A stretch of 33,769 nucleotides of DNA, taken from Coriobacteriia bacterium (GTDB lineage: Bacteria; Actinomycetota; Coriobacteriia; WRKU01; WQUG01). Made by a program: the position numbers and the translations under genes. Location: positions 1-33,769 of the forward strand of contig WRFR01000022.1 of NCBI GenBank assembly GCA_009778715.1. Reading direction: 5' to 3'. The notes beneath the pieces are model-generated. The model made no database searches and was not told where the DNA came from. It saw only the letters and a program-made list of their open reading frames with translations. Of this stretch, positions 1 through 7,566 are shown piece by piece. Numbering within the stretch: position 1 is the first letter of the stretch; the number at the start of each line of letters is the position of its first letter.

Positions 1-95
1 AAGAGCCTCAGGGCGTTTGGATTAGTTACCAGATTTTGGGGGAAATCGTCCTGCCCTCAAGCCCCTGACCTGCGGCTTTAATAATTTGAGCTGGA
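1..95 (-). other. Out-of-frame tail of the PP2C phosphatase gene
   Basis: These bases lie just past the stop codon of the phosphatase gene, at the left edge of the window. Read on the minus strand one frame over, the first part gives NNPAQIIKAAGQGLEG. Returning to the original frame, it gives GQDDFPQNLVTNPNALRL. Together these resemble the usual PP2C ending (an Ala-rich helix, then Gly-Gly-x-Asp-Asn/Asp). The stretch therefore probably belongs to the phosphatase gene and is separated from it by two one-base shifts. No other gene is visible here. Confidence 0.5.
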
Positions 96-725
96 TTATT
101 CAAAAAACGCGGTCAAGTCAGGTAGCATCTGGCTAAGCTCAGGGTCACTGAGGGTGCCACAAAGCCCATCGGTACAAAGGAGAACAAGATCACCTGCAAT
201 GAATGAGGACTTGGTAACACAAGGCTCAGTCTCTTTGCCGACCCCTAATGCTTTCATGATGACGTTACGCTTGGGGAAATCGTTTGCCTGAGCTTCCGTA
301 AGCCGTTCTGAATCGAGGAGCATCTGTACAAGCGAATCATCCTTGGTCAGTCGTTGAAGAAAACCCTCCCGGTAAAGGTATGCCCGGCTATCTCCGATGT
401 TAGCGATGGTGAGAGTGTTGTTGCTGATCACAGCAGCTACGCAAGTAGTTCCACCCTTGGTGTCCTGGAGTTGCGCGCGGATGTCAAGATCGATCTGTGC
501 ATAGACGCGCTCGAAAGCGCCAGGCTTGCTAAGTTCATGGTCCAGAAAGACTTGGCGAATGTTTTGGACGGCGATCTTACTGGCGACATCGCCACCCTGA
601 TAGCCTCCCATGCCATCAGCTACGACAAGGAGTGTCTCTTCATTTTTTGCATTGCCAAGTACTAAACAAGAATCCTCATTATGAGGGCGCTCGACACCTA
701 CGTCAGTTACGGCGACGCAATACAA
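96..725 (-). CDS. PP2C-family Ser/Thr protein phosphatase, probably frameshifted
   Basis: Metal-dependent PP2C (PPM) phosphatase that would reverse the action of the kinase encoded upstream on the same strand. Visible family motifs are NED (16-18), DGMGG (37-41), GGTTCVAA (91-98), GDSRAY (111-116), LTKDDS (127-131) and CTDGL (184-188), which supply most of the metal-binding aspartates. The protein stops at 209 residues, before the terminal Gly-Gly-x-Asp-Asn motif that carries another metal ligand. A run of six T on the coding strand (102-107) sits just before the stop, and the missing tail is readable in other frames beyond it. The start is also unclear. The only usable in-frame codon is a TTG at 725 without a well-placed ribosome site, although the frame stays open back to 857 and a good AGGAG lies near 823-827 with no ATG, GTG or TTG after it. 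It is either a decaying gene or one hit by homopolymer errors. The family assignment is secure; intactness is doubtful. Confidence 0.85.
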   Translation of the reverse strand: MYCVAVTDVGVERPHNEDSCLVLGNAKNEETLLVVADGMGGYQGGDVASKIAVQNIRQVFLDHELSKPGAFERVYAQIDLDIRAQLQDTKGGTTCVAAVISNNTLTIANIGDSRAYLYREGFLQRLTKDDSLVQMLLDSERLTEAQANDFPKRNVIMKALGVGKETEPCVTKSSFIAGDLVLLCTDGLCGTLSDPELSQMLPDLTAFFE

Positions 726-831
726 TTGCGTATTGGCGCCGTCTCCAAAATCGCAACTGATGACGTTGGCTTCTTGTGTGCTTCTCGAAACGTCGCAGGC
801 CTGAGTTTTTTCTTTTTTCTTTCTCCTGATG

Positions 832-1584
832 CTAAGCGTTTTCGTCTTCTTCGTCGATCACGGTTTTATCAGAAGTCATCTCATAGGCGCGCGTGCGACC
901 GGTTTTGTTATCGCTTGCAGCAGCAGGGGAGGGGCTTTTTGCCATGTCTTCCGGCTCGTCATCGATGACCGTTGCATCTTTATCAGCGGTAGCTTGTAGT
1001 GTGGCGCCCTCAGTTTTGGACGCGGCAGATGTCGGTTTTGTCTTACTCGTTCTATCTGTCGGATGAGATGCGGGTTGAGCCGATGCTGTGCCGTTCTCTG
1101 GCGTTGGTGGCGTGGCGAAGCTTCCTGGATTGGTCCGTATGACATGTGCGCGCCTGGTAGCGTGGCGGTCCTCAGAACTTGATACGGACGCAGTGTCCTC
1201 GGTATCGCTGGTACGGCTATGTGTAACGCCGCTTGCAGTACGTGAAGCGTTGTCATTTGAGGTAGGCTGATAGAAGAACATAATCATAGTGATGCCAACG
1301 ATGATAACCCCGCAAATTCCCAGTATCGCCAAACCGGTTGAAAGGCTCCCGTCACCACCACTGGCTAAGGTGAGGAGAAGCGCAGGAAGCTGCAGAAGGA
1401 GGCCGAGTATGCTGATGGAGGGCAGGGTTAGCCGCTTTGACATATGCCCGGTTCGTTTACCATATTGATAAGCATCGTAAAAGGACCACCAGATCATAAC
1501 GATACTGAAAATCAAGGCGATCCAGACGCCAAACCAGTACCACCAGCCCATGGCTGTATTGAAAAGTGCGGTTGTGTCGATCAC
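832..1584 (-). CDS. Three-TM membrane protein with Thr/Ser-rich tail and TVID motifs
   Basis: Unrecognised 250-residue membrane protein between a Ser/Thr kinase and a PP2C phosphatase, on the same strand and probably in one operon. It starts at a GTG (1582-1584) preceded by AAAGGA at good spacing. Three hydrophobic segments are visible at about residues 13-34, 54-76 and 82-105. The remaining ~145 residues are low-complexity, rich in Ser, Thr, Ala and Pro and probably disordered. The tail holds two related acidic motifs, DATVIDDE (203-210) and DKTVIDEE (239-246), the second almost at the C-terminus. Thr followed by Asp at +3 is a known type of phospho-threonine site read by FHA domains. The neighbourhood makes this protein a plausible substrate or adaptor of the kinase, but that is inference. 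No known domain is recognisable in the membrane part. Confidence 0.75.
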   Translation of the reverse strand: MIDTTALFNTAMGWWYWFGVWIALIFSIVMIWWSFYDAYQYGKRTGHMSKRLTLPSISILGLLLQLPALLLTLASGGDGSLSTGLAILGICGVIIVGITMIMFFYQPTSNDNASRTASGVTHSRTSDTEDTASVSSSEDRHATRRAHVIRTNPGSFATPPTPENGTASAQPASHPTDRTSKTKPTSAASKTEGATLQATADKDATVIDDEPEDMAKSPSPAAASDNKTGRTRAYEMTSDKTVIDEEDENA

Positions 1585-1635
1585 GACGGTGTCCTTTCTC
1601 TCAGACTACTCTTAACTAGCTGTTCGAGTGTTTGT

Positions 1636-2850
1636 TTATTTGTTCTTATTCTGTACGCTTCCTGCGTTATTGACCGTATTCGCGCCCCCTGCATTTCCTG
1701 CACTGGTTCCTCCGCCTGATATTCCGACATTGCCACCTTGCCCATTGGGTAAGGCTTGCTGCTGCTTTGTAGAGGTCGGAGCAGTTTGTGAGGCATCGCT
1801 GCTATCGTTTGTGGTGTCTGCTGTCGTAGCCGTTGTCTGGCTGTTCGTGCTACCTCCAGAGGCAGACGGTGTTTGGGGGGTAGTTGGGGTTTTGTTTGCA
1901 AAAGCGAAGACGGCAGCGATCAATACGCAAGTAATAACAAACACACCTGCGATGGCCACCACCAAGCGCATCGTTGATTTTGCCATCTTGGGTGCTTTGA
2001 CTTGGACTTCTTCATCAATATGGGGGGTCAGGACAGCGAGTACCTCGCGCGGTGTTTGGTAGCGATCACTTACCGAGAAAGCCATGGTCCTCTCAAAAAT
2101 TTCATTGCAGACCGGAACGAGTGGGTCATCGCCGGTGATTTGGGGCGGGTCTAGCTCGAAGTGTGAATCGAGAATCTGTTTGGTACTTTCTCCGTCGAAG
2201 GCCTTTTTACCTGTCAGCATCTCATAAAACACCGCGCCCAGGGCATAGATGTCGCTGCGGATGTCAACGTCGCGAGGATTGGTGATCTGCTCAGGTGACA
2301 TGTAGTGGGGGCTGCCCAGAAACGAGCTGGTCATGGTGACTTGCTCATTATCATCAAATGCTTTTGCGATGCCGAAGTCAGTCAGCTTTGCCAGGTCGCC
2401 TGCTTTGGTAAGCATGATGTTCTGCGGCTTGATGTCACGATGAGCATGTAGGCTGCCTTCCATGAAAAGATAGTTCAAGGCAGCAAAGATGTCATAGATG
2501 AGCTTGATGCTTTCTGCCGGGGGAAGCATCTCGCGTTTTTCAATTACATCGGAAAGAGCTGGTCCGTCGATATATTCCATTACCAGGAAAGGAACCCCAT
2601 CAAGCTCGCCTGTGACAAAACCTTTGACCAGGTTGGGATGGGACAGGCGGCATTGGAGCCGGGCTTCACGCTTAAAACGAGCGACCGCCTTTGGTTTGCG
2701 GAGCAGGTCGCTGTGCATAACCTTGACGGCAACTTGCTGATTGGTTTTATTCGAGGTGGCCAGATACACCTGTGCCATACCTCCTCCGCCGATGCTGCTC
2801 TGTATCAGGTATTCGTCTTCAATGAGTTGTCCGACGTAATCTGATCTCAT
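1636..2850 (-). CDS. Transmembrane Ser/Thr protein kinase (PknB type, no PASTA domains)
   Basis: Hanks-type eukaryotic-like kinase that phosphorylates Ser/Thr residues from the inner face of the membrane. The kinase domain spans about residues 13-280, with the glycine loop GGGGMAQVY (21-29), the ATP-anchoring Lys in VAVKV (K43), the catalytic loop HRDIKPQN (137-144), DFG (158-160), a Thr/Ser-rich activation loop (171-180) and SPEQ (185-188). A membrane segment follows at about 296-318, then a roughly 85-residue outside tail of Thr, Ser, Gly, Asn and Gln with no PASTA repeats. The ATG at 2848-2850 follows a clean AAAAGGAGA site. It is the first gene of the kinase / membrane protein / phosphatase cluster and diverges from the gene starting at about 2900. 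The outside tail could be a sensor, a wall-spanning linker or simply disordered. Confidence 0.95.
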   Translation of the reverse strand: MRSDYVGQLIEDEYLIQSSIGGGGMAQVYLATSNKTNQQVAVKVMHSDLLRKPKAVARFKREARLQCRLSHPNLVKGFVTGELDGVPFLVMEYIDGPALSDVIEKREMLPPAESIKLIYDIFAALNYLFMEGSLHAHRDIKPQNIMLTKAGDLAKLTDFGIAKAFDDNEQVTMTSSFLGSPHYMSPEQITNPRDVDIRSDIYALGAVFYEMLTGKKAFDGESTKQILDSHFELDPPQITGDDPLVPVCNEIFERTMAFSVSDRYQTPREVLAVLTPHIDEEVQVKAPKMAKSTMRLVVAIAGVFVITCVLIAAVFAFANKTPTTPQTPSASGGSTNSQTTATTADTTNDSSDASQTAPTSTKQQQALPNGQGGNVGISGGGTSAGNAGGANTVNNAGSVQNKNK

Positions 2851-2899
2851 GCGGTCTCCTTTTGCTGCTCATCTGCTGATTTCTCACAAGTATTTTGGA

Positions 2900-4687
2900 A
2901 TGGCCACGTATGCAGCCGAACGCTACAGTGAGCAAACGGCGCAGGCAGTTGCCTCTAAAGCAAATACGGCTAATGTCGCTACGTTAGCCACCTCCAATAA
3001 GGGCGATAAACAGAGTAAGACGTATACTGATACAAAGTTCAATGGCTTAAGTGGAGACCTTGCTGCAAGCGTGGAAACTTCAGAAGTCATCTCGCCGAAC
3101 ATATGGTCAAAAAACGCCCTGGTGGTCACCGATGAGACGGGCAAGACCTACTTGTTCAGTGTTAATAGCCCCGACAGTCCCAGTGCTGCGATGTTCCGAG
3201 TTCCGGTAAGCATCAACGGGAGCCTCACGGTTAGTGATATCACCAGCGGAAATATCGACATGTCATCGGGTATGCTCACGGTGAACAGCATTCAGGGATC
3301 CAAGTTTTTACTGGGTAATGATGGAAGTGCTGATTTTGCTTCTGTGAAAACAACGGCGAACGCTGCGGTGGGCAAGGATCTTTCGGTTGCAGGCAAGACA
3401 GCAGTAGGCGGAGACTTCTATGCCGGCGCAAATGGTGATGGGACCTACGGGCTTCAGTATAATTTTGCGCCAGGAGATACGGTTCGCTCGCTTACGTTAG
3501 ATGGTCCGATCTCTGCGTCTGAGATTCGGATCGGTACCGCTACCACATTGAATAAGGATTCGTTTAGTACCGACACCATTACTGCGAACGTAGCACTAGT
3601 GAGCAAAGGTACCCTTTCAGTTGCTGGCGACGCTACGCTTGCTGGGATGAGTGCAACGAATATAATTGACAGTGGCACGCTTTCTGCGGGCGCCTCGACA
3701 CTTGCGGCGACAACTGTTGATAGCCTGACTGATAAGGGCTCCCTGACGGTCAAGGGCGACTCGACACTTGCCAATGTGAAAGCAGGTGATGTGTCTGCAG
3801 GTAATGTGGCGGGCACTAATTTCACTGCGAGTGGTACCTTGCAGGTTGCGGGCGCCTCGACACTTGCGGCTATTTCAGTAACCGATCTCACTGACAGCGG
3901 TACTCTAACGGTTGTAGGAGATACGACCGTAGCAAAACTGACTGCCGAAGATGCGACGGTCAAGAGTCTTACTAACAAGGGTGATCTGACCGTAGTAGGT
4001 AGTAGCAATCTGGCAGCGGTGACTACGTCGGGCAAGCTTACCGTGAATAACGATGCTGATGTTACTGGTGATCTTACGGTTGGTGGCGAACTTCATCATG
4101 TTGCCATCAGCGGCGGCACGCTGACGGCTTCTGATCTTAATGTCACGACAATAACGGCAACGGGCGCCATATCTGGTGGTTCGCTTAAGCTGACCGATGG
4201 GGTTACTGCGACCTCACTTAATGCAGAAACGGGCCCTATTACCGGTGGGTCACTCAATGTTGGCTCTGGTCCTATCACGGGCGGTTCGCTGAATGCTGGC
4301 GGTGTAAGCATCACAGGTGGAGCTATTACTGGAACATTACTTGATCTTTCTGGTGGAGACATTACTAATGCTGGAACTATCATGGCAAGTGCCCTGAATG
4401 TCGGTACGCTGGTTGTCACGGGCGGGAATATGTCAGTTGATGTTAACGGCAATCTGACTGTCAACACGCTGAAGCTCACTAATGGCACGGCACGGGTGAA
4501 GATACTTGCAGGGACGCAACAATCTGATCCGAGCACCTACCCGCTGCCGCAGGGTTCAGTGATTGTAGCAACTCCGACTTCTGATCCAGGCAGTTACTGG
4601 TGGGTCGATAGCAGTACAGGAGTCATCAATCTGGCAGCGCCTGCTCTTGTTGATGTTACTTTCGACTGCATCGCGGTGAATAATTAG
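2900..4687 (+). CDS. Repetitive beta-helix-like protein (fibre or filament-like)
   Basis: About 595 residues with no signal peptide and no membrane segment. After an Ala/Thr/Ser-rich N-terminal region that may be helical (about residues 1-50) and a short globular part, most of the protein is made of loosely repeated short strands. Typical units are GTLTV-GDTT-A, GSLTVKGDSTLA and, later, three copies of a PITGGSLN-like unit (DNA about 4236-4330). This pattern suggests a parallel beta-helix, as in phage tail fibres or bactofilin-like filaments. The C-terminal ~50 residues (with WWVD) look like a small separate tip domain. The frame is open from an ATG at 2849, but that codon overlaps the start of the divergent kinase gene, so ATG 2900 is preferred although its ribosome site is weak. 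It is followed after 29 bases by a membrane protein gene. The function is unknown. Base composition is poorer in G+C than the genes to the right. Confidence 0.7.
   Translation: MATYAAERYSEQTAQAVASKANTANVATLATSNKGDKQSKTYTDTKFNGLSGDLAASVETSEVISPNIWSKNALVVTDETGKTYLFSVNSPDSPSAAMFRVPVSINGSLTVSDITSGNIDMSSGMLTVNSIQGSKFLLGNDGSADFASVKTTANAAVGKDLSVAGKTAVGGDFYAGANGDGTYGLQYNFAPGDTVRSLTLDGPISASEIRIGTATTLNKDSFSTDTITANVALVSKGTLSVAGDATLAGMSATNIIDSGTLSAGASTLAATTVDSLTDKGSLTVKGDSTLANVKAGDVSAGNVAGTNFTASGTLQVAGASTLAAISVTDLTDSGTLTVVGDTTVAKLTAEDATVKSLTNKGDLTVVGSSNLAAVTTSGKLTVNNDADVTGDLTVGGELHHVAISGGTLTASDLNVTTITATGAISGGSLKLTDGVTATSLNAETGPITGGSLNVGSGPITGGSLNAGGVSITGGAITGTLLDLSGGDITNAGTIMASALNVGTLVVTGGNMSVDVNGNLTVNTLKLTNGTARVKILAGTQQSDPSTYPLPQGSVIVATPTSDPGSYWWVDSSTGVINLAAPALVDVTFDCIAVNN
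3685..3708 (+). repeat. 24-base exact direct repeat, copy 1
   Basis: This stretch is identical to 3847-3870, 162 bases further on, inside the repetitive gene. Both copies encode the same AGASTLAA-like strand unit. Exact nucleotide identity, in a gene where other units have drifted, points to recent unequal recombination or gene conversion between units. Confidence 0.85.
3847..3870 (+). repeat. 24-base exact direct repeat, copy 2
   Basis: Second copy of the repeat at 3685-3708, in the same reading frame (offset 162 bases, 54 codons). Recombination between the copies would remove or add 54 residues without shifting the frame. Confidence 0.85.
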
Positions 4688-4716
4688 ATCAACTCATTTT
4701 AGAAAAGGCTGGTTTT

Positions 4717-5604
4717 ATGGCTGAGCAACAAAAGAAACAACAACAAAAAGCAGGCTCTGTAGTAAAACAGCCAAAAAAACCACAACCCAAGAAAGCAACT
4801 GATTCCTCGAAGCAAAAAACTGCTTCTCAGACACCCCCTGTGCCCGCTCACCGTGTATCGCTATCGTTGCTACTTTCGGTCATCACGCTGGTTGCAGTAC
4901 TGGCTATTATGGTCTTCTTAGCCGTTCGACCGGTAGCGAACACCTCTGCTGTTTCAACAAACGGCAATACGGCTGCCAAGAATCAAAACCTTTCACATGG
5001 TCAGTGGGCAGTGGTGAACTTAAGCTCCGGTGACCATTACTATGGACGTCTTATTTACGATAAATCTTTAGGAGCCTATCTGCTTTGGAATGCCTGGCGT
5101 TCTAATACTGACTCATCTACCTCTACTACAAGCACAGCGACTGCCACTTACAGCAGAGTAGGCAGTGAACTGCATAAACCGCTCCCTTATCTAGTTATCA
5201 ATCCTCAAGTCCTTTACACTTGGCAGGATCTTTCCGATTCCTCCAGCGTGCTTCAGGCGATCAAGAAAACAGATGGCTATGCCGAAGTAGCTGAGCCAAA
5301 GATAGCAGACATCAAGAATGCAAAGTTTTCTGCCGTGTTCCTTGTCGATGATTCTGTACTTTTTGGTACGATCGTTCATAATGGTACTCAAATAGGGGTG
5401 AAGAACTCTTATCTTATGACGCGGAAAGATCTATCTGGAAAAAGTAATCAACCTATCAAATCGCTTGATGATTTGCAGCTCGTTCCTCAGAAGAACATCA
5501 CGCCAGGATCAGGTGATACGCTTTGGGTCAACCCGGGAGCTCTTCTAATGTATGAAACGCTTTCTAGCCAGTCTCCCGTATCACAAGCCATTCAGACAAA
5601 ATAA
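4717..5604 (+). CDS. Single-pass membrane protein with basic Lys/Gln N-terminus, unknown function
   Basis: An unrecognised protein of 295 residues. The first ~45 residues are strongly basic and rich in Lys, Gln and Pro (repeated KKQQQ/KKPQ). One membrane segment follows at about 48-70, then an outside part of about 225 residues with a Ser/Thr linker near 128-145. The charge pattern predicts an inside N-terminus. An AAAAGG ribosome site precedes the ATG. The gene follows the repetitive beta-helix gene by 29 bases, so the two are probably co-transcribed, and this protein could be its membrane anchor or a partner (inference). G+C content is low compared with the housekeeping genes. Its end abuts a recombinase fragment, so the original C-terminus may have been altered. 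Confidence 0.75.
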   Translation: MAEQQKKQQQKAGSVVKQPKKPQPKKATDSSKQKTASQTPPVPAHRVSLSLLLSVITLVAVLAIMVFLAVRPVANTSAVSTNGNTAAKNQNLSHGQWAVVNLSSGDHYYGRLIYDKSLGAYLLWNAWRSNTDSSTSTTSTATATYSRVGSELHKPLPYLVINPQVLYTWQDLSDSSSVLQAIKKTDGYAEVAEPKIADIKNAKFSAVFLVDDSVLFGTIVHNGTQIGVKNSYLMTRKDLSGKSNQPIKSLDDLQLVPQKNITPGSGDTLWVNPGALLMYETLSSQSPVSQAIQTK

Positions 5605-5606
5605 TC

Positions 5607-5795
5607 AGTCTAATACTTAGCGAGGCAAAACGAGAGGCTGAGCAACATCAAGAAAAGGTAGTTTCCGTGGGTGAGTTTATTGAAATCATCGAAAGGCATT
5701 CTAAAATCACTAAGCTGACGATGGCTTTAGTTCGCGAGTTGACAGATGAGATTCACATTCATCATGCTGTGCTGAGTTTTCCGATTACCTATTAA
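5607..5795 (+). pseudogene. C-terminal remnant of a large serine recombinase (DUF4368-like)
   Basis: Reading from 5607 gives 62 open codons up to TAA at 5793-5795. The peptide contains EAKREAEQHQEKV, then GEFIEIIERHSKITKLT and LVRELTDEIHIHHA. This order, a coiled-coil end followed by F-x-x-x-I/V-x-K/R-(H/Y)-(S/T)-x-I-x-x-L-T-x-x-(L/I)-(L/V)-x-E-(L/F)-x-D-x-I-x-(I/V)-(H/Y), is typical of the last domain of resolvase/invertase-type integrases of conjugative elements. The catalytic and zinc-ribbon parts are absent, so this is a scar. A GTG at 5667 with AAAAGG upstream could still allow a 42-residue peptide to be made. Confidence 0.65.
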
Positions 5796-5859
5796 AAGGT
5801 AACGGCAATAAGCAACTCAGAAATTTTGTTATCCGCCAGGGTGGACAACCATACACCTC

Positions 5860-6549
5860 TCATTTGGCCAGATAGCCGGTGTGATAGCAGACGTAGCCAG
5901 CTACATCGAGGGCAGCAAGTTTTGCGTAGGACTGTGCAGCAGTCGTCATATCATGCGTCATACCTGGATTGGCGCCAACAAGCTTACCTTCGTTGATATT
6001 AGCCGCGTCACCACACACGGCGATATTTGATTCGCTCAATAAAAGCGAGATATGACCGGGTGTGTGTCCCGGCGTGTGGATGACCTGGATCCCGCCGCAG
6101 ATCGCAAGCTCCTGGCCGTCGGAGAGCAGAACGTCTACCGGTACGACAAGGCTCGGCATAGCGTCCTTAAGCTGGTGATAAAAAGCTTGCTGGGCGGCGG
6201 GGAGCTCGTCGAGGTGCGCCTCCATATCCGCCACCTTGATGAGCGGCTCATCGCCCTGGATAGCGGGCGCCTCGGTCTCATATGCCATGATCTGGGCGCC
6301 AGCATCGCGGAGCAGTCGAGCGCTTCCAATGTGGTCAATATCTTGATGGGTCAGTATCACTTTCGTGAGCTGCTCTGGCGCGAACCCAGCTTTCTGCATC
6401 GCGCCCCGAATGCTTTCCAGCTCGCCCGGAAACCCGGTATCGATCAAGACAACGTCTTGCTCATCCCAGAGGAGCGTCGGATAGTAGGCTCCCCGTCCCT
6501 CGATTTCCAGCATTTCAACGTTGTCCGCAAGTTTCATGATCTGCTCCAT
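5860..6549 (-). CDS. Metallo-beta-lactamase-fold hydrolase
   Basis: Zinc-dependent hydrolase of the glyoxalase II/lactonase-like branch. Residues seen are T-H-Q-D-I-D-H (67-73) for the HxxxDH-type metal motif, TPGHTPGH (159-166) with a metal His, CGDAA (179-183) with the bridging Asp, and YHTG (222-225) with the last His. At 229 residues it is the usual length for a stand-alone domain. The frame is open up to 6597, but a good promoter on this strand (6597-6625) has its -10 over that point, so translation starts downstream. ATG 6549 with AGGA at good spacing is preferred, and ATG 6537 is the alternative. It follows the mutY-like gene on the same strand, 150 bases away, with its own promoter. 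The substrate cannot be told from the sequence. Confidence 0.9.
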   Translation of the reverse strand: MEQIMKLADNVEMLEIEGRGAYYPTLLWDEQDVVLIDTGFPGELESIRGAMQKAGFAPEQLTKVILTHQDIDHIGSARLLRDAGAQIMAYETEAPAIQGDEPLIKVADMEAHLDELPAAQQAFYHQLKDAMPSLVVPVDVLLSDGQELAICGGIQVIHTPGHTPGHISLLLSESNIAVCGDAANINEGKLVGANPGMTHDMTTAAQSYAKLAALDVAGYVCYHTGYLAK

Positions 6550-6596
6550 TCTTTGTTCCTGGCATATGACCGTCAGTGGCTTAAGCCATCCTTTCA

Positions 6597-6625
6597 AGTA
6601 TAGGAGCTTACCGGGGATTTGTTAA
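6597..6625 (-). promoter_or_regulatory. Sigma-70-type promoter of the metallo-hydrolase gene
   Basis: On the minus strand, TTAACA (6620-6625) and TATACT (6597-6602) are separated by exactly 17 bases. Transcription would start near 6590, leaving a leader of about 40 bases before ATG 6549. This rules out the upstream start codon at 6597. Confidence 0.65.
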
Positions 6626-6699
6626 TTTTGGCCAGTTCCATTTCGCCAGAAGAGGGGAGCGGGGGTATTCTTCAGTTCTCGCCCGGAGCTAGGGCGGCG

Positions 6700-7563
6700 T
6701 CAGGGAGTGATCTGCCAGTGCTCGTTGTTGCCGCGCGTGATAAAACCTTCAGCAGCGAGTTCTTCCAGCACCTCAAACGCCAATTCGACAGGGTAGCCGC
6801 AGACCTCGGCAAGCTGTTCGGTATTGCGCCCCGGGTCTGCCATCACGGCTTGTAGCAGTGCGGAGCGTTTTTGCCGGTGCGACCCCTCAAAGGTACTTTG
6901 GTGCGAGTGATGCCTACTGCGGCGCGAGGGGTTGGGCAGTGTTCGCTTGAGCTCGACGCCATAGTCGAGCAAGGCATAGTTCCAGCGGCGCGCGTCAACA
7001 CCAAGCTCAAGCGCCATTCGCGCACAGCGCTCGACCAGTGCCATCACCTCACGATCGCTCACATTCTCGGCTTCCGGAAAGAGTTCATGCAGGAATACGG
7101 CCCGTACGTTAGTCTCCAGATAGGGAGCAGGTTCATTGTAGGCGAAAGCCATCACGCCGCTCGCGGTTGCAGGGCCGATGCCGGGCAACGCGCGCAATGC
7201 GGCACGGTCGCGGGGCAGGCGCCCGCCCTGCTGCTCGCTCACTATCTCCGCCGCACGCTTCAGCGCGAGCGCGCGCCGATTATAGCCCAGGCCCTGCCAG
7301 GAGCGGAGCACGTCGGCCACGCTGGCGCTGGCTAAAGCGTCGATGGTGGGGAAGCGCTCCAGCCACTGCTCCCAGTAGCGCAGGACGCGCGTGGTCTGGG
7401 TCTGCTGCAGCATGACCTCGCTGACCAGGATGGCGTAAGGATCCCGAATGCGGCGCCAGCCAAAATCGCGATAGAGGCGTGCGCCCTCGGCGCTCACCTT
7501 GCAGATGAACCGGGCAAGATCCGCGTCGCGCGGCACGTGGTAAGAGTCAACGAGGCTGGGCAT
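6700..7563 (-). CDS. MutY-like HhH-GPD DNA glycosylase, no Fe-S cluster, winged-helix tail
   Basis: Base-excision repair glycosylase related to MutY, which removes adenine mispaired with 8-oxoguanine. The catalytic-helix motif SEVMLQQTQ (48-56), the WQGLGYNRRA stretch (89-98) and the helix-hairpin-helix ALPGIGPATASG (125-136) match the family. Three differences stand out. The usual L-D-G-N-V-K-R-V segment is LETNVRAV (149-156), so the catalytic Asp position is Glu. There is no four-Cys iron-sulfur motif after residue 200, where RTLPNPSRRS stands instead. The C-terminal MutT-like domain is replaced by a ~55-residue winged-helix-like tail (about 230-287). I chose ATG 7563 because it overlaps the divergent tatD leader least and begins just before the conserved domain; the ribosome site is poor. 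Specificity may differ from classical MutY, so I leave the symbol open. Confidence 0.85.
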   Translation of the reverse strand: MPSLVDSYHVPRDADLARFICKVSAEGARLYRDFGWRRIRDPYAILVSEVMLQQTQTTRVLRYWEQWLERFPTIDALASASVADVLRSWQGLGYNRRALALKRAAEIVSEQQGGRLPRDRAALRALPGIGPATASGVMAFAYNEPAPYLETNVRAVFLHELFPEAENVSDREVMALVERCARMALELGVDARRWNYALLDYGVELKRTLPNPSRRSRHHSHQSTFEGSHRQKRSALLQAVMADPGRNTEQLAEVCGYPVELAFEVLEELAAEGFITRGNNEHWQITP

Positions 7564-7566
7564 GTT

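Noticed and set aside
2849..2899. Upstream ATG start for the beta-helix gene
   Set aside because: It would begin on the start codon of the divergent kinase gene and place its ribosome site inside that gene; the added 17 residues show no repeat character. ATG 2900 is preferred, though its ribosome site is weak.
6680..6696. Possible terminator after the mutY-like gene
   Set aside because: Only five base pairs (CGCCC/GGGCG) and no T run on the minus strand.
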